From: Nitrosarchaeum sp. | GTDB lineage: Archaea > Thermoproteota > Nitrososphaeria > Nitrososphaerales > Nitrosopumilaceae | Direction: 5' to 3' | Assembly (NCBI GenBank): GCA_021414365.1 | Contig: JAIOOR010000013.1 | Span: 145,929-209,928 of the forward strand | DNA length: 64,000 nt | Shown: positions 54,272 to 63,704 of the stretch, in pieces | How the letters are laid out: every line of letters begins with the position of its first letter | Position numbering within the stretch: position 1 is the stretch's first letter | The notes under the pieces: generated by a model | What the model was told of the DNA's origin: nothing | Database searches by the model: none | The model's input: the letters and a program-made list of their open reading frames with translations, nothing else | Program-made: the position numbers and the translations under genes

Positions 54272-54468
54272 AACATCGTTCTGCTTTTGTTTGTTACTTA
54301 ATTGAATACACTCAAAATTTCGTGATTTTCTTGTTTTTAATTGATTTTTGCCTATTTTAAAAATTATATCATTTATCATGTTTATTTGTAATAATTTCAA
54401 TTAATCCTTAAATATAATAATAACGCATAAGTTACATGCAAAAACATGTAATTCATAACAAATGAATT
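54272..54468. other. Intergenic leader before the structured RNA
   Basis: AT-rich spacer. It contains two short inverted repeats directly before the RNA candidate: TTACATG/CATGTAA (54432-54451) and AATTCAT/ATGAATT (54450-54468). A TATA-like CTTAAATATAATA lies at 54407-54419. I see no gene. Confidence 0.5.
54407..54419 (+). promoter_or_regulatory. TATA-like box upstream of the structured RNA candidate
   Basis: CTTAAATATAATA is a good archaeal box A, and would place transcription start near 54435-54445, upstream of the GC-rich stem. Confidence 0.4.
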
Positions 54469-54552
54469 GCGCGACCCTGCGAAAAATACATGTTATCTTC
54501 GCTTAGGCGTTGCGAGTGAGGAGAATGCTTTTCACTCTATACAGGGTCGCGC
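54469..54552 (+). ncRNA. GC-rich structured RNA candidate of unknown class
   Basis: The arms GCGCGACCCTG (54469-54479) and CAGGGTCGCGC (54542-54552) pair perfectly over 11 bases in a very AT-rich region. Inside, GAGTGA/TCACTC (54514-54519/54532-54537) and either CGAA/TTCG or CGC/GCG small stems suggest a three-way junction. A T-rich stretch CCTTTTATCTCTTT follows, like a terminator. It does not match tRNA, 5S rRNA, SRP RNA or C/D RNA. The strand is not certain because the stem is symmetric. Confidence 0.6.
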
Positions 54553-54582
54553 CTTTTATCTCTTTAATTTTTTAAAATGATT

Positions 54583-55854
54583 TTATTTTTGTATTGTAAT
54601 TTTTGCACCTAATTTGTTCATCTCATTAATAAAATCTGGATATGATACTGCCACCGATTCATGGTCTGTTACAATACAGTTGCCTACATACATTCCAGCT
54701 ATACAAAATGCCATAAATAATCTATGATCGTTTTCAGAATTTAATAATGCACCATGTAATTCTTTTGCTGGTTCTAAAATTAACCCGTCTTCTTTTTCTT
54801 GTACCTTGATTCCAATTTTTACTAACTCTCTAGATAAAATTAAAATTCTATCTGTTTCTTTTAATCTTGCATGTTTTACATTTATGATTTCAATTGGGTT
54901 TATTATTTTTAATGCCAATATTGCAAGTGGTGGGAGAATGTCTGGTGAATTACTCAAATCAAATCGTCCACCAGTAAGTTTTTCTGGTGATTGAATTGTA
55001 AACTGATCTTCGTTTATTGAAATTTTTACTCCCATCTGTTCTAGAATATCGATAAAAACTTCATCTCCTTGAGGTAGGTCTCCCATCTTGCCATGAATGA
55101 TCACATTTTCTCCGTTTAACACTGATGCTGAAAGAAGTAATGCAAGACTTGAAAAATCTATTGGAATTGTAAATGTTGATGCCTTGTAGACTTGAGGTGT
55201 GATGTCGTATTTCTTGTAAGGAATTAATGTTTGCACTGTAACTCCAAAGTTTCTCATTGTTGCTATAGTTGCATCAAGATATGGTTTTGAAACCAAGTTT
55301 CCATCTATCGTCAAGTTAATTCCTTTTTCAGTTAATGGTCCACAAATTAATAATGCAGAAATAAACTGACTAGAAAAATTTCCAGGAATGGAAACATCGC
55401 CCCCTAAAATTTTTCCAGTTATTTTAATTGGTGGCATACCGTTTGTTGAACTGCACTTGGCCCCTATGCTTTCAAGTGCATCTAATAATGGTTGCATTGG
55501 TCTTTTTTGAAGACTAGTATCTCCTGTCAATGTAATTTCTTGAGTGAACAAACTAGCAATACCTGAAGCAATTCTAATGGTAGTGCCAGAGTTTTTTGCA
55601 TCAATTTTAGGCACAATTGTCTCTGTTTTTATGGATTTTTTGACAATTATTGACGTATTTGTTTCTTCAATTTCAGCTCCAAAATTTCTACATGTTTCTA
55701 TTGTTGCAATTGTATCTGCAGAAAATAACAAATTGTCTATTTTACTGTTATTTCCTGCAAGAGATGCAAGAAAAATTGCTCTGTGCGAATAACTCTTGTT
55801 TGCTGGGCATGTAATGTGTCCTGATAGTTTTGATTTCTCTACTTTACAATTCAT
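54583..55854 (-). CDS. aroA: 3-phosphoshikimate 1-carboxyvinyltransferase (EPSP synthase)
   Basis: AroA joins PEP to shikimate-3-phosphate. 'GHITCPANKSYSHRAIFLAS' holds the PEP/S3P Lys-Ser-Arg site, 'DAKNSGTTIRI' the second binding loop, and 'RLKETDRI' the late Arg/Glu. It is 423 residues and typical. The start overlaps the shikimate kinase stop by 11 bases. Confidence 0.97.
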   Translation of the reverse strand: MNCKVEKSKLSGHITCPANKSYSHRAIFLASLAGNNSKIDNLLFSADTIATIETCRNFGAEIEETNTSIIVKKSIKTETIVPKIDAKNSGTTIRIASGIASLFTQEITLTGDTSLQKRPMQPLLDALESIGAKCSSTNGMPPIKITGKILGGDVSIPGNFSSQFISALLICGPLTEKGINLTIDGNLVSKPYLDATIATMRNFGVTVQTLIPYKKYDITPQVYKASTFTIPIDFSSLALLLSASVLNGENVIIHGKMGDLPQGDEVFIDILEQMGVKISINEDQFTIQSPEKLTGGRFDLSNSPDILPPLAILALKIINPIEIINVKHARLKETDRILILSRELVKIGIKVQEKEDGLILEPAKELHGALLNSENDHRLFMAFCIAGMYVGNCIVTDHESVAVSYPDFINEMNKLGAKITIQK

Positions 55855-56698
55855 GAACTTCTGCCTTTTTGTTGTTGATTTTGGAAACTATTATGCTTCC
55901 TTCCAATGCCGAAAACACTTTTTTGATATTTGATTCATTTTCTTTTTTTGTGATTGCAGCAATTGAAGGCCCATTTCCTGAAACTGATGCCCCCAATGCT
56001 CCTTTTTCTAGTACATCAATGATTATTTTTGGATCAGAATTTAATGTAGCAGCTGTTGCTAACCCATTGACATTCATTGCATTCCAATAATCTGTTTTTT
56101 TAGCTAACTCCCATGCATTTTCAAATACTGCAGAAAGAATTTTTAAATTTTTTAAATTTCCACGTTTTCTGTTTTTTGGAATGAATATCACGGCAATTAA
56201 ATTTACAGGCGCTTTTTCTGAAACAATGCGATTTTTCTTAAGATTATCTGTTACATTAAATCCTCCATAATAACATGAACATGCATCATCATATGCTCCT
56301 GTTATGCTGACCTTGGATTCAATTGATGCTTCTACTCCTGCAAGCAAAATCTGTTTATCTGTCAATTTTGGTTTGAAAATTTTGGAACATGCAAGGGCCA
56401 CTGCACTTGAAATTGCACTAGAGCTTTTTAATCCATATCCTGTAGGTATTTGTGATTCTAAAGTAATGTCTATTTTATTCTCATCGATATCTTTTTTTGA
56501 AATAATTTTTTCAATTGTTTTATTTATCAGTCTTGAGCTAAGATTCTTGTTTTCTGATTGAATGTTAATTCCTTTTCCTGGACTCGTTTCAATAATTGCA
56601 TTTACTTCCAGTTCTATGCCTAATGTGGCACCTTTTTGGGTTGCAATTGCATTTACCAGTGACACTGCACCGTGAACTGTGGCCTTTGCTTTTGTCAT
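55844..56698 (-). CDS. aroK: Shikimate kinase, archaeal GHMP type
   Basis: The GHMP kinase motif 'PTGYGLKSSSAISSAVALA' and the C-terminal 'ASVSGNGPSIAAI' mark the archaeal shikimate kinase, unrelated to bacterial AroK. It phosphorylates shikimate with ATP. It lies between aroE and aroA with overlapping ends, so it is part of the operon. Confidence 0.94.
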   Translation of the reverse strand: MTKAKATVHGAVSLVNAIATQKGATLGIELEVNAIIETSPGKGINIQSENKNLSSRLINKTIEKIISKKDIDENKIDITLESQIPTGYGLKSSSAISSAVALACSKIFKPKLTDKQILLAGVEASIESKVSITGAYDDACSCYYGGFNVTDNLKKNRIVSEKAPVNLIAVIFIPKNRKRGNLKNLKILSAVFENAWELAKKTDYWNAMNVNGLATAATLNSDPKIIIDVLEKGALGASVSGNGPSIAAITKKENESNIKKVFSALEGSIIVSKINNKKAEVHEL

Positions 56699-57519
56699 TA
56701 TGTTCCTCCTAACAATGCTTTTTTCATGGCATTATAAGGTGCTTCTATCCCGTGCCAAATTTCAAATGCTCTTGTTGCTTGCCCAAGCAGCATTTCATAT
56801 CCGTAAATTATAGTGGCTCCTTTTTCTTTTGCTTTTTTTAGAAAATCTGTATTTATTGGCATGTATACAATATCATATACAATAGTTTTTGAATTAATAT
56901 CGTCTAATGAAATTGGGCTGGATTCATTTTTTAATCCAACTGATGTTGCATTTACAATTATGTCGTAATCTTTTGCAGAGTCTCCAATCTCGTTTATCTT
57001 TATTGCATTTGCATTTAGCCCAATTTTATTCGAAAATTCTACTACTTTTTTTGCATTTTCTATAGTTCTATTTGCAACTGTAATGCTTTGTACATGTTCT
57101 TTTGCAAATCCTGCAATGATGGCTCTTGCAGCACCACCGGCTCCTAACAATAACACTTTTAAATTTTTTATACTGATGCTTCTTTTTTTAAATGGCTCTA
57201 GAAATCCATCCATATCTGTGTTGTATCCTTTTAAAATCCCATCATCATTTGAAACGGTATTTACTGCTCCAATTATGCTGCATGACTCATCTAGTTTATC
57301 TAAATATTTCATCATTTCAATCTTGTGAGGAATTGTAACATTAAATCCATTTATTTTGATTTTTTTAAGAGCCTCTATTCCTTCTTCTAACTCTCCTTTT
57401 GGTATCCTGTATGCAATGTATGAACAATCTAAATTCAATTCTTTAAAAGCTGCACTATGAATATTGGGTGATAACGAATGATCAATTGGATCTCCAATTA
57501 CTGCAAATGTTTTTGACAT
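56698..57519 (-). CDS. aroE: Shikimate dehydrogenase
   Basis: AroE reduces 3-dehydroshikimate with NADPH. 'GDPIDHSLSPNIHSAAF' and 'GFNVTIPHK' hold the substrate site and the catalytic Lys. 'LLGAGGAARAI' is the Rossmann motif, and 'VANRTIENAKK' suggests NADPH preference. The length is normal at 273 residues. Confidence 0.96.
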   Translation of the reverse strand: MSKTFAVIGDPIDHSLSPNIHSAAFKELNLDCSYIAYRIPKGELEEGIEALKKIKINGFNVTIPHKIEMMKYLDKLDESCSIIGAVNTVSNDDGILKGYNTDMDGFLEPFKKRSISIKNLKVLLLGAGGAARAIIAGFAKEHVQSITVANRTIENAKKVVEFSNKIGLNANAIKINEIGDSAKDYDIIVNATSVGLKNESSPISLDDINSKTIVYDIVYMPINTDFLKKAKEKGATIIYGYEMLLGQATRAFEIWHGIEAPYNAMKKALLGGT

Positions 57520-57652
57520 CTTGTTTTCTAAATTATCTTGATTGATTTAAACTCTCGATTACTCTATGAATATGTCAACGTGTATTTTTATAAAATTGTG
57601 AGTTATGTTGTATATTTGTAAATTGAATTTTTGTTAATTTTGAAATTTTGAT

Positions 57653-58327
57653 TTATGCAATTTTTATTTGTATTATTTTTTTCATTTCATCTACACTGAA
57701 CTGCCCTGGTGCCACCGGTTTTCCTAACGAAACATAAGTGTAAGGGCTGCCCAAATATAGGCATAAAATTCTTGATATTTTGCCACTATCGCCCATTGCA
57801 AATGCTATCAGATTACTCTTTCCACTTTTGCTATACATTTGGAGAATTCTGGTTGAGTCGTCAGTTGACTTTGCTGTGGTGACAATTTTCACATTATCTG
57901 AAAATTTTACCATCTGATTCATTTTGTTTGTTAACTCTGAAAATTTTGGGGTTTTTTTAAAATCATGCCATGAAATCAACAGTTTTGTTTTTGTTGTTTT
58001 AAGATATTTTGCTAAATCTTTATTTTTTTTAATTGTGTTAAACTCTACATCTAATAAAAATGGATTGTATTCTGCAATTAATTTTAAAATTGCAATTCTT
58101 TCTTTTTCACTACCTTCAAATTTCCCGCCTTCTGATTTGGGTCTTAATGTGCATACTGTTTTTTTTATATCTTTTTTGATAATCTTTAATGTTTTTGGTA
58201 TTTCATTTGTTTTTAAAAAATCAAATCTCACTTCAACATAATCTGATTTTTTTAACGCCTCTTTTAGATTTTTTTTAATCTTATCTGCCGAATTTTCTGC
58301 AATTGATACACATGTTTTGTATTTCAT
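57653..58327 (-). CDS. aroD: 3-dehydroquinate dehydratase, type I
   Basis: Type I AroD uses a Schiff-base Lys, here in 'VKIVTTAKSTDD', with the catalytic His in 'LLISWHDFKKTP'. 'DYVEVRFDFL' is the first family motif. It dehydrates 3-dehydroquinate. It begins six bases after the dehydroquinate synthase II stop. Confidence 0.94.
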   Translation of the reverse strand: MKYKTCVSIAENSADKIKKNLKEALKKSDYVEVRFDFLKTNEIPKTLKIIKKDIKKTVCTLRPKSEGGKFEGSEKERIAILKLIAEYNPFLLDVEFNTIKKNKDLAKYLKTTKTKLLISWHDFKKTPKFSELTNKMNQMVKFSDNVKIVTTAKSTDDSTRILQMYSKSGKSNLIAFAMGDSGKISRILCLYLGSPYTYVSLGKPVAPGQFSVDEMKKIIQIKIA

Positions 58328-58332
58328 TTCTT

Positions 58333-59394
58333 TTATTTTTCTAAAATATATTCATCTGATACTTCCATTCCAAAATGTCTGCCTGTAGCCGATTTTGCAT
58401 GCACCATTACAGTATCTCCTTTCTTTAGATGTGTCACAGATATTAGCTGTCCATTTGGTCTTACAAAACGAATAGTTTCTGCGTCTTGAGCAATTATTCC
58501 TCCTATCTCATCACCTACTGATGCTTTAATCATTAACATTGGACGTCGTTCTATTTTTGATCTTCCGACAGTGGCTCTTCTTGCATTGCCTTTTGAATTA
58601 ATAATTAATACTTCTGATCCAGTTTCTACTTCTGAAAGATAGTTTGTTGTCCCATCTGGAGAAAGTGTATAGCAATGTACTGCACCAGCATTTACTCTAA
58701 ATGGTCTTGGTGATGTAAAAGAAGATCCCACTGATTCGTTATGCACTAAAAACAAAAAGTTTGATCTACTTCCAATTAACATTCCCTCTCCTTTATGAAG
58801 CATAGATGCAGTATCAACACATACTCTTTCACCGTCTCCGACTTCCTTGATTTCAACTATTTTTGCAGGTTTTAATTCAAAACTTCTAGTTCCTAAATAG
58901 ATCATAGCTTCTCTGACCTCATTAATTGAAGAAGTATTGAAAATCACTCCATCAACGCCCACTTCTAGGATTGAAAACATCTTTCTTACCTCTTCAGGCG
59001 TATTTGCTATGGCAAAAATTTTGGTATTGATCTTGTGAAGTTTTGCTATGATGTTTTCAAGTGGAATTATTTTCCAATCTTTCACTTCTACTATTACAAA
59101 ATCTAATCCTTTTTTTGCTAATGTCAGGATATTTTCAATATCTGCATTGGATAACACTTCAAATTTTTTGCCTATTTTTTTCCCTTTTGGTTTTGTAGAC
59201 CCTTCTTTTTCAATTACTACATATTTTGCTGCAGGTGATGGGTATACTGTTTCCAATTTTATTTTTTTTTGATCTATTTTTTTTGGATCTAGATACACCA
59301 TTTTGATTTTTTCTTCTTGTAACTGATGAAGAAATTTTGTTAATTGTGTTTGAGACACTTTGGGCAAAATTATTAATTCTCTTATCTTACTCAA
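58333..59394 (-). CDS. aroB': 3-dehydroquinate synthase II (archaeal route)
   Basis: The 353-residue protein matches the MJ1249-type enzyme, which oxidatively deaminates and cyclises the ADH sugar to 3-dehydroquinate. The 'VCVDTASMLHKGEGMLIGS' stretch with 'RPFRVNAGAVHCY' is diagnostic. Its start overlaps the ADH synthase gene by eight bases. It replaces classical AroB. Confidence 0.95.
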   Translation of the reverse strand: MSKIRELIILPKVSQTQLTKFLHQLQEEKIKMVYLDPKKIDQKKIKLETVYPSPAAKYVVIEKEGSTKPKGKKIGKKFEVLSNADIENILTLAKKGLDFVIVEVKDWKIIPLENIIAKLHKINTKIFAIANTPEEVRKMFSILEVGVDGVIFNTSSINEVREAMIYLGTRSFELKPAKIVEIKEVGDGERVCVDTASMLHKGEGMLIGSRSNFLFLVHNESVGSSFTSPRPFRVNAGAVHCYTLSPDGTTNYLSEVETGSEVLIINSKGNARRATVGRSKIERRPMLMIKASVGDEIGGIIAQDAETIRFVRPNGQLISVTHLKKGDTVMVHAKSATGRHFGMEVSDEYILEK

Positions 59395-60169
59395 TTTTTT
59401 TCATTGCTTCCTTTGCGGATTCTTTTTTGAAAATTATTGATGCTAATGCTTCTACCATTTTTTCTGGTCTTTTATGTGCAAAAATATTTCTACCATATGT
59501 TACTCCTCTTGCTCCTGCAGTCATTGCATCTTCTGTCATTTGAAGAATATCTAAATCTGTTTTTGCTTTTGGCCCACCTGCAATTACTATTGGTACTGGA
59601 GTACTCTTTACAATTTTTGCAAATGAATCAATGTCTCCAGTGTATAATGTTTTTACAATGTCAGCTCCGCACTCTGCACCTATTCTTGCAACATGCCCTA
59701 CAATTTCTGGGTCATGTGGATCCTTGATGTTTTCTCCTCTTGGATACATCATTGCTAAAAGTGGCATATTCCATTTTTGACATTCCGAAGATGTCATTCC
59801 AAGTTGTTCTAGCATTTCTGGCTCTTCTTTTCCGCCTATGTTGATGTGTAGTGAAACACCGTCTGCTCCCATTCTTACTGCTTCTTCTACTGTACCTGTT
59901 AGCATTTTGCGATTAGGTGATAATGATAATGATGTGCTGCTAGAAAAATGTACTAAAACTCCAATCTTTATTGGTTTAGGTAATGTTTTAAGAATTCCTT
60001 TGTTAATTATTATGCTCGTTAAGCCACGTGTTTCACATTTTTGAATGATAGAAGCAGGATCTGTTAAACCATCAATTGGTCCATTAGAAATACCATGATC
60101 CATTGGAATGCACAACATCTTTCCTTTCCTAAGAATTCGATTAAGTCGAATCTGATGACCTGATACCAT
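59387..60169 (-). CDS. 2-amino-3,7-dideoxy-D-threo-hept-6-ulosonate (ADH) synthase
   Basis: This class I aldolase-like enzyme (260 residues) starts the archaeal shikimate route from aspartate semialdehyde and a deoxyketohexose phosphate. 'CIPMDHGISNGPIDGL' and the Schiff-base Lys in 'ADIVKTLYTGD' are typical of the family (MJ0400-like and LsrF-like). First gene of the aro run, it supports the DHAP-independent archaeal pathway. Confidence 0.93.
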   Translation of the reverse strand: MVSGHQIRLNRILRKGKMLCIPMDHGISNGPIDGLTDPASIIQKCETRGLTSIIINKGILKTLPKPIKIGVLVHFSSSTSLSLSPNRKMLTGTVEEAVRMGADGVSLHINIGGKEEPEMLEQLGMTSSECQKWNMPLLAMMYPRGENIKDPHDPEIVGHVARIGAECGADIVKTLYTGDIDSFAKIVKSTPVPIVIAGGPKAKTDLDILQMTEDAMTAGARGVTYGRNIFAHKRPEKMVEALASIIFKKESAKEAMKKIE

Positions 60170-60325
60170 GGCTGAATCTGTTTTTAGTGCCCTACTTAAA
60201 AATAACGTAAATCTCTGAACTCTAAATTATCTTATTTGTGCATGAATTTGTCTTTATGCTGAATTGTTTTTTAATAATTTTTTTATCAAGGCATAAATAG
60301 AAATCAAAACTGCTGTTGAACAAGT

Positions 60326-61444
60326 TTGAGTCAAACCACCGAACAAATCAATCAAAGCGCTATTGGAGACATTCTTGAAAATTCACTACGTGGGAACAGG
60401 CCAACTCCTGCAGATTGTCTTAGATTATTAGAGTCTGATGATGTTCATTTGATGGGTCTTGTTTCTGGTCATCTAACAAGAAAACAATTTGGAAAGAAGG
60501 TCTCTTTTGTAAATAACATTATTCTCAATTATACTAATGTCTGTATTACCGACTGCAAATTCTGTGCATTTTATAGATCTCCTGGATCCGAAGATGCATA
60601 CACATTAACCCTAGATCAAATCGAATCAAGAGTAAAGACAGCATGGGAGATGTTTAAGATAAGACAAGTTTTGATTCAAGGCGGTCATAACCCAAATCTG
60701 AAAATTGAATATTATGAAAATGCATTTAAAATGATTAGGAAAAAATTTCCAGATGTTGGGGTGCATGGGCTTTCCGCATCTGAAATTGATATGATTGCAA
60801 AAATTGAAAAAACATCTACCAGAGAAGTTTTATCGCGATTAAAAGAATCTGGTCTTCAATCTATACCCGGAGCAGGAGCTGAAATTCTAGTAGATTCTGT
60901 AAAAGATGTAATCAGTCCAAAGAAAATATCCAGTGTCGATTGGATTAGAATAATGGAAGAGGCGCATACACTTGGACTTCCAGCATCTGCAACTATGATG
61001 TACGGACATGTAGAAAATAATGATGATATTGCAGAGCATTTTTTTAAAATTGTAAAATTACAAGAAAAAACTAATGGATTTATGGCATTTATCCCTTGGA
61101 ATTTTGAGCCAAATAATACTTTGATGCAACAAGAAAAATTAGTAGAATACGGTACAGGTGGAACTCATCTTCTAAAAATGATAGCGATATCTAGACTCGT
61201 TTTTGATGGACTAATCCAACACATTCAATCTTCTTGGCTTACAAATGGAGTGGGAATGGCACAGCTTGCTCTTCAATACGGTGCAAATGATTTTGGAGGT
61301 ACACTAATTGGCGAAGAGGTTGTATCTTGTACTGGTTCACGTTCTACTGAATTGACTGGTAAATTAATTGTGGATGCAATTCACCAAATTGGGTATCAGG
61401 CAGAAGAGCGAGATAATTTTTACAATCCAATTGCCTTGCTATAA
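60326..61444 (+). CDS. Radical SAM enzyme, MqnC-like (dehypoxanthine futalosine cyclase) or CofH-like
   Basis: The radical SAM Cys motif is 'CITDCKFCAFYRSPGS' (CxxxCxxC). Later segments 'MYGHVENNDDIAEHFFKI', 'GFMAFIPWNFEPNNT' and 'QSSWLTNGVGMAQLAL' fit MqnC better than CofH, which usually lacks the AFIPW pattern in this form. MqnC makes cyclic dehypoxanthine futalosine in menaquinone synthesis. The neighbour is a UbiD-family gene. It starts at a TTG. The choice between MqnC and CofH is by eye. Confidence 0.82.
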   Translation: MSQTTEQINQSAIGDILENSLRGNRPTPADCLRLLESDDVHLMGLVSGHLTRKQFGKKVSFVNNIILNYTNVCITDCKFCAFYRSPGSEDAYTLTLDQIESRVKTAWEMFKIRQVLIQGGHNPNLKIEYYENAFKMIRKKFPDVGVHGLSASEIDMIAKIEKTSTREVLSRLKESGLQSIPGAGAEILVDSVKDVISPKKISSVDWIRIMEEAHTLGLPASATMMYGHVENNDDIAEHFFKIVKLQEKTNGFMAFIPWNFEPNNTLMQQEKLVEYGTGGTHLLKMIAISRLVFDGLIQHIQSSWLTNGVGMAQLALQYGANDFGGTLIGEEVVSCTGSRSTELTGKLIVDAIHQIGYQAEERDNFYNPIALL

Positions 61445-62881
61445 TCCATAACTGGACCATTTTGAATCTACTAAATTCTTTGTATCATTATCTGCTTTGA
61501 CCTGTTTTTGAATTTCTCTCTCATATCCTTCCTCTCTTGTTTTTTGGGTGGCATCTATTCCAAGCTTTGAACCCAAATTTACTAGCGGTGATGCTGGATC
61601 AAGTGTATCTGTAGGTGTATTGTTAATTATAGTAGTATCACGTGCAGCATCAGCTCGTGTAGTTATTGCCCATATTACATCGTCTATATTATGTACGTTA
61701 ATGTCTTCATCAACTACAACGAATATCTTTGTTAGAGCAAGCTGTCCCATTCCCCATAACCCCATCATTACTTTTTTTGCTTGTCCTGGATATCTTTTCT
61801 TTATTGATATTATTGCAAATCCTTGAAACCATCCAGCAGCTGGCATGCTAAAGTCTACAACCTCTGGATGGAACATTCGTATTAATGGCAAAAATGATCG
61901 TTCGATTACTTTTCCAATATATGCATCTTCTAAAATTGGTTTTCCTACCACAGTAGTTACATAAATTGGATCTTTTCTTCTCATAATTCCTGTTAATGTA
62001 AAAGTTGGGTATGGTTCAACTGGAGTATAATATCCTGTATGATCTCCAAACGGTCCCTCATCTCTAACGTCGCAAGGATCAACATATCCCTCTAAAACAA
62101 TTTCTGCATTTGCAGGAACTTCCAAATCAATTGTTTTGCATTTAACTGTCTTGATCCCTTTTCTTCTTGTAATTCCTGCAAACAAATACTTGTCCAATCC
62201 TTCTGGGACTGGAGCTATAGATGAAAAAACAGTTGCAGGTTCACATCCTATGATTATTGCTACTGGGATCTTTTCTCCTCTCTCTTTTGAAATATCTCCA
62301 TGATGTGCACCGCGTTTATGTTTCTGCCAATGCATCAGTGCATGTGTGCTATCTAAGATTTGCATTCTGTATACTCCTAGATTTTTTACTCCTGTTTCTG
62401 GATGCTTTGTGGCTACTAATCCCAACGTGATAAAACGTCCCGCATCATTTGGCCATGATTTTAAAATTGGTAAGTCATCAAATGATGCAGAATTTGATGT
62501 AATCTCAGTGACTGGTCCACTACTTTCAAGTTTAGGAAAAGATTCTGCCATTTTTGAAAGTTCTGGAAGTTTTTTAATTTTATTTAGAAATCCTGATGGC
62601 ATATCCATCTTTGTCATATCTACAATTCTCTGTCCAATTTCTGTAAAATCTGTCATCTCAAGACCTATCTCTAATCTTTTCATTGAACCAAATGCATTAC
62701 CTAATACTGGCATAGTGTGATTTTTTACGTTTTCAAAAAGTATGGCAGGGCCTTCTGAATACATCTCTCTTCTTAGAATTTCGGCAATTTCTAAATTCGA
62801 GTCTACTTCTGTTTTAACTCTTTTTAGTTCTCCTTTTTTTTCTAGTTCTGTTACAAACTCATGGATGTCTTCAATTGCCAA
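61439..62881 (-). CDS. UbiD family decarboxylase
   Basis: UbiD enzymes use prenylated FMN to decarboxylate aromatic acids. 'RDEGPFGDHTGYYTP' and 'GRFITLGLVATKHP' are family signatures, and the 480-residue length is typical. It is convergent with the MqnC-like gene by six bases, so a role in a quinone step (MqnL-like) is plausible. The UbiX prenyltransferase is not in the window. Confidence 0.92.
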   Translation of the reverse strand: MAIEDIHEFVTELEKKGELKRVKTEVDSNLEIAEILRREMYSEGPAILFENVKNHTMPVLGNAFGSMKRLEIGLEMTDFTEIGQRIVDMTKMDMPSGFLNKIKKLPELSKMAESFPKLESSGPVTEITSNSASFDDLPILKSWPNDAGRFITLGLVATKHPETGVKNLGVYRMQILDSTHALMHWQKHKRGAHHGDISKERGEKIPVAIIIGCEPATVFSSIAPVPEGLDKYLFAGITRRKGIKTVKCKTIDLEVPANAEIVLEGYVDPCDVRDEGPFGDHTGYYTPVEPYPTFTLTGIMRRKDPIYVTTVVGKPILEDAYIGKVIERSFLPLIRMFHPEVVDFSMPAAGWFQGFAIISIKKRYPGQAKKVMMGLWGMGQLALTKIFVVVDEDINVHNIDDVIWAITTRADAARDTTIINNTPTDTLDPASPLVNLGSKLGIDATQKTREEGYEREIQKQVKADNDTKNLVDSKWSSYGL

Positions 62882-62995
62882 TACTTTTCCTAATTATGAA
62901 ACAAGTATAAGCTTAACTGGATTTATCTTAATGAAACATATTCTAAAATAATTCTAAAACATGCCTTTAATTCCTAATACTCCAAAAATCTGTTA

Positions 62996-63226
62996 TTGGA
63001 CCAAGACAAGTGTGCTGTTTGTAAAGGGGCTGGCACTATTACATTGCTAGGATCACAATGTCCTTTTTGCAATGGAACTGGTGAACCAAGTAAAATCGCC
63101 AAATCGTATATTGATTCTCATATTTGCCAGTGCATCTTTCTTGATAGAAAGCAATGTCCCTTATGCGGTAAGAGATGTCATCATGACACTCCAAACAAAC
63201 CTAAAATTTTATTGAGTCCTGAATAG
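62996..63226 (+). CDS. Small cysteine-rich zinc protein
   Basis: The 76-residue protein has 'CAVCKGAGTITLLGSQCPFC' with 'NGTG', a DnaJ-like CxxCxGxG pair, then 'ICQC' and 'CPLCGKRCHH'. It has ten Cys and several His. The start is TTG. It may be a zinc-binding adaptor of unknown role. It is convergent with the next gene. Confidence 0.75.
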   Translation: MDQDKCAVCKGAGTITLLGSQCPFCNGTGEPSKIAKSYIDSHICQCIFLDRKQCPLCGKRCHHDTPNKPKILLSPE

Positions 63227-63228
63227 TT

Positions 63229-63606
63229 TTATCTCATTGGAGGAAGCTCATTCTTTCTATCATGACCACCAGAACCAAATTTGCAATAAAAGCATAATTC
63301 TGATTCCATGTACTTTAACTGCTCAATTTGAATAGCTCCAAGTTTTAATGCAATTTTTGTTAAAATTCTATATTTCAATGGCATTGCAGGAATTACTTCT
63401 TGTGTGTATACTTTGTAGTGATCAGGACAGAATTTCAAAGTAATTTTTGATGGTTCTTTTCCCTTTTGATTTACTTGTCTTGTAAAATTAATTTGTTCTC
63501 TAATGTACTCGTGTTTTGGACATGGACAATCTTTTCCACCTGGATGTTTGTATGCAGGTGTATTCTTCCAATCAAATCCAGGGTATTCTTTCTCAAAATC
63601 ATCCAT
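63229..63606 (-). CDS. Cysteine-containing protein of unknown function
   Basis: The 125 residues include 'DCPCPKHEYIREQ', 'KFCPDHYKVY' and 'ELCFYCKFGSGGH', giving five Cys and nearby His that could bind two metal ions. The family is not recognised. The soluble sequence has no signal peptide. Confidence 0.7.
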   Translation of the reverse strand: MDDFEKEYPGFDWKNTPAYKHPGGKDCPCPKHEYIREQINFTRQVNQKGKEPSKITLKFCPDHYKVYTQEVIPAMPLKYRILTKIALKLGAIQIEQLKYMESELCFYCKFGSGGHDRKNELPPMR

Positions 63607-63704
63607 TGGTTCACCTACGTTGTTTATGCATATAAAACTTGATCACATTTTACATTGGTAATTGACCCAAATGTAAATAAACCCCGGAAATTCATCAAAA
63701 TTAA

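Noticed and set aside
54469-54552. H/ACA guide RNA or tRNA identity for the GC-rich RNA
   Set aside because: There is no ANA box three bases from the 3' end of a hairpin, no pseudouridylation pocket that I could draw, and no tRNA T-arm, so I leave the class open.
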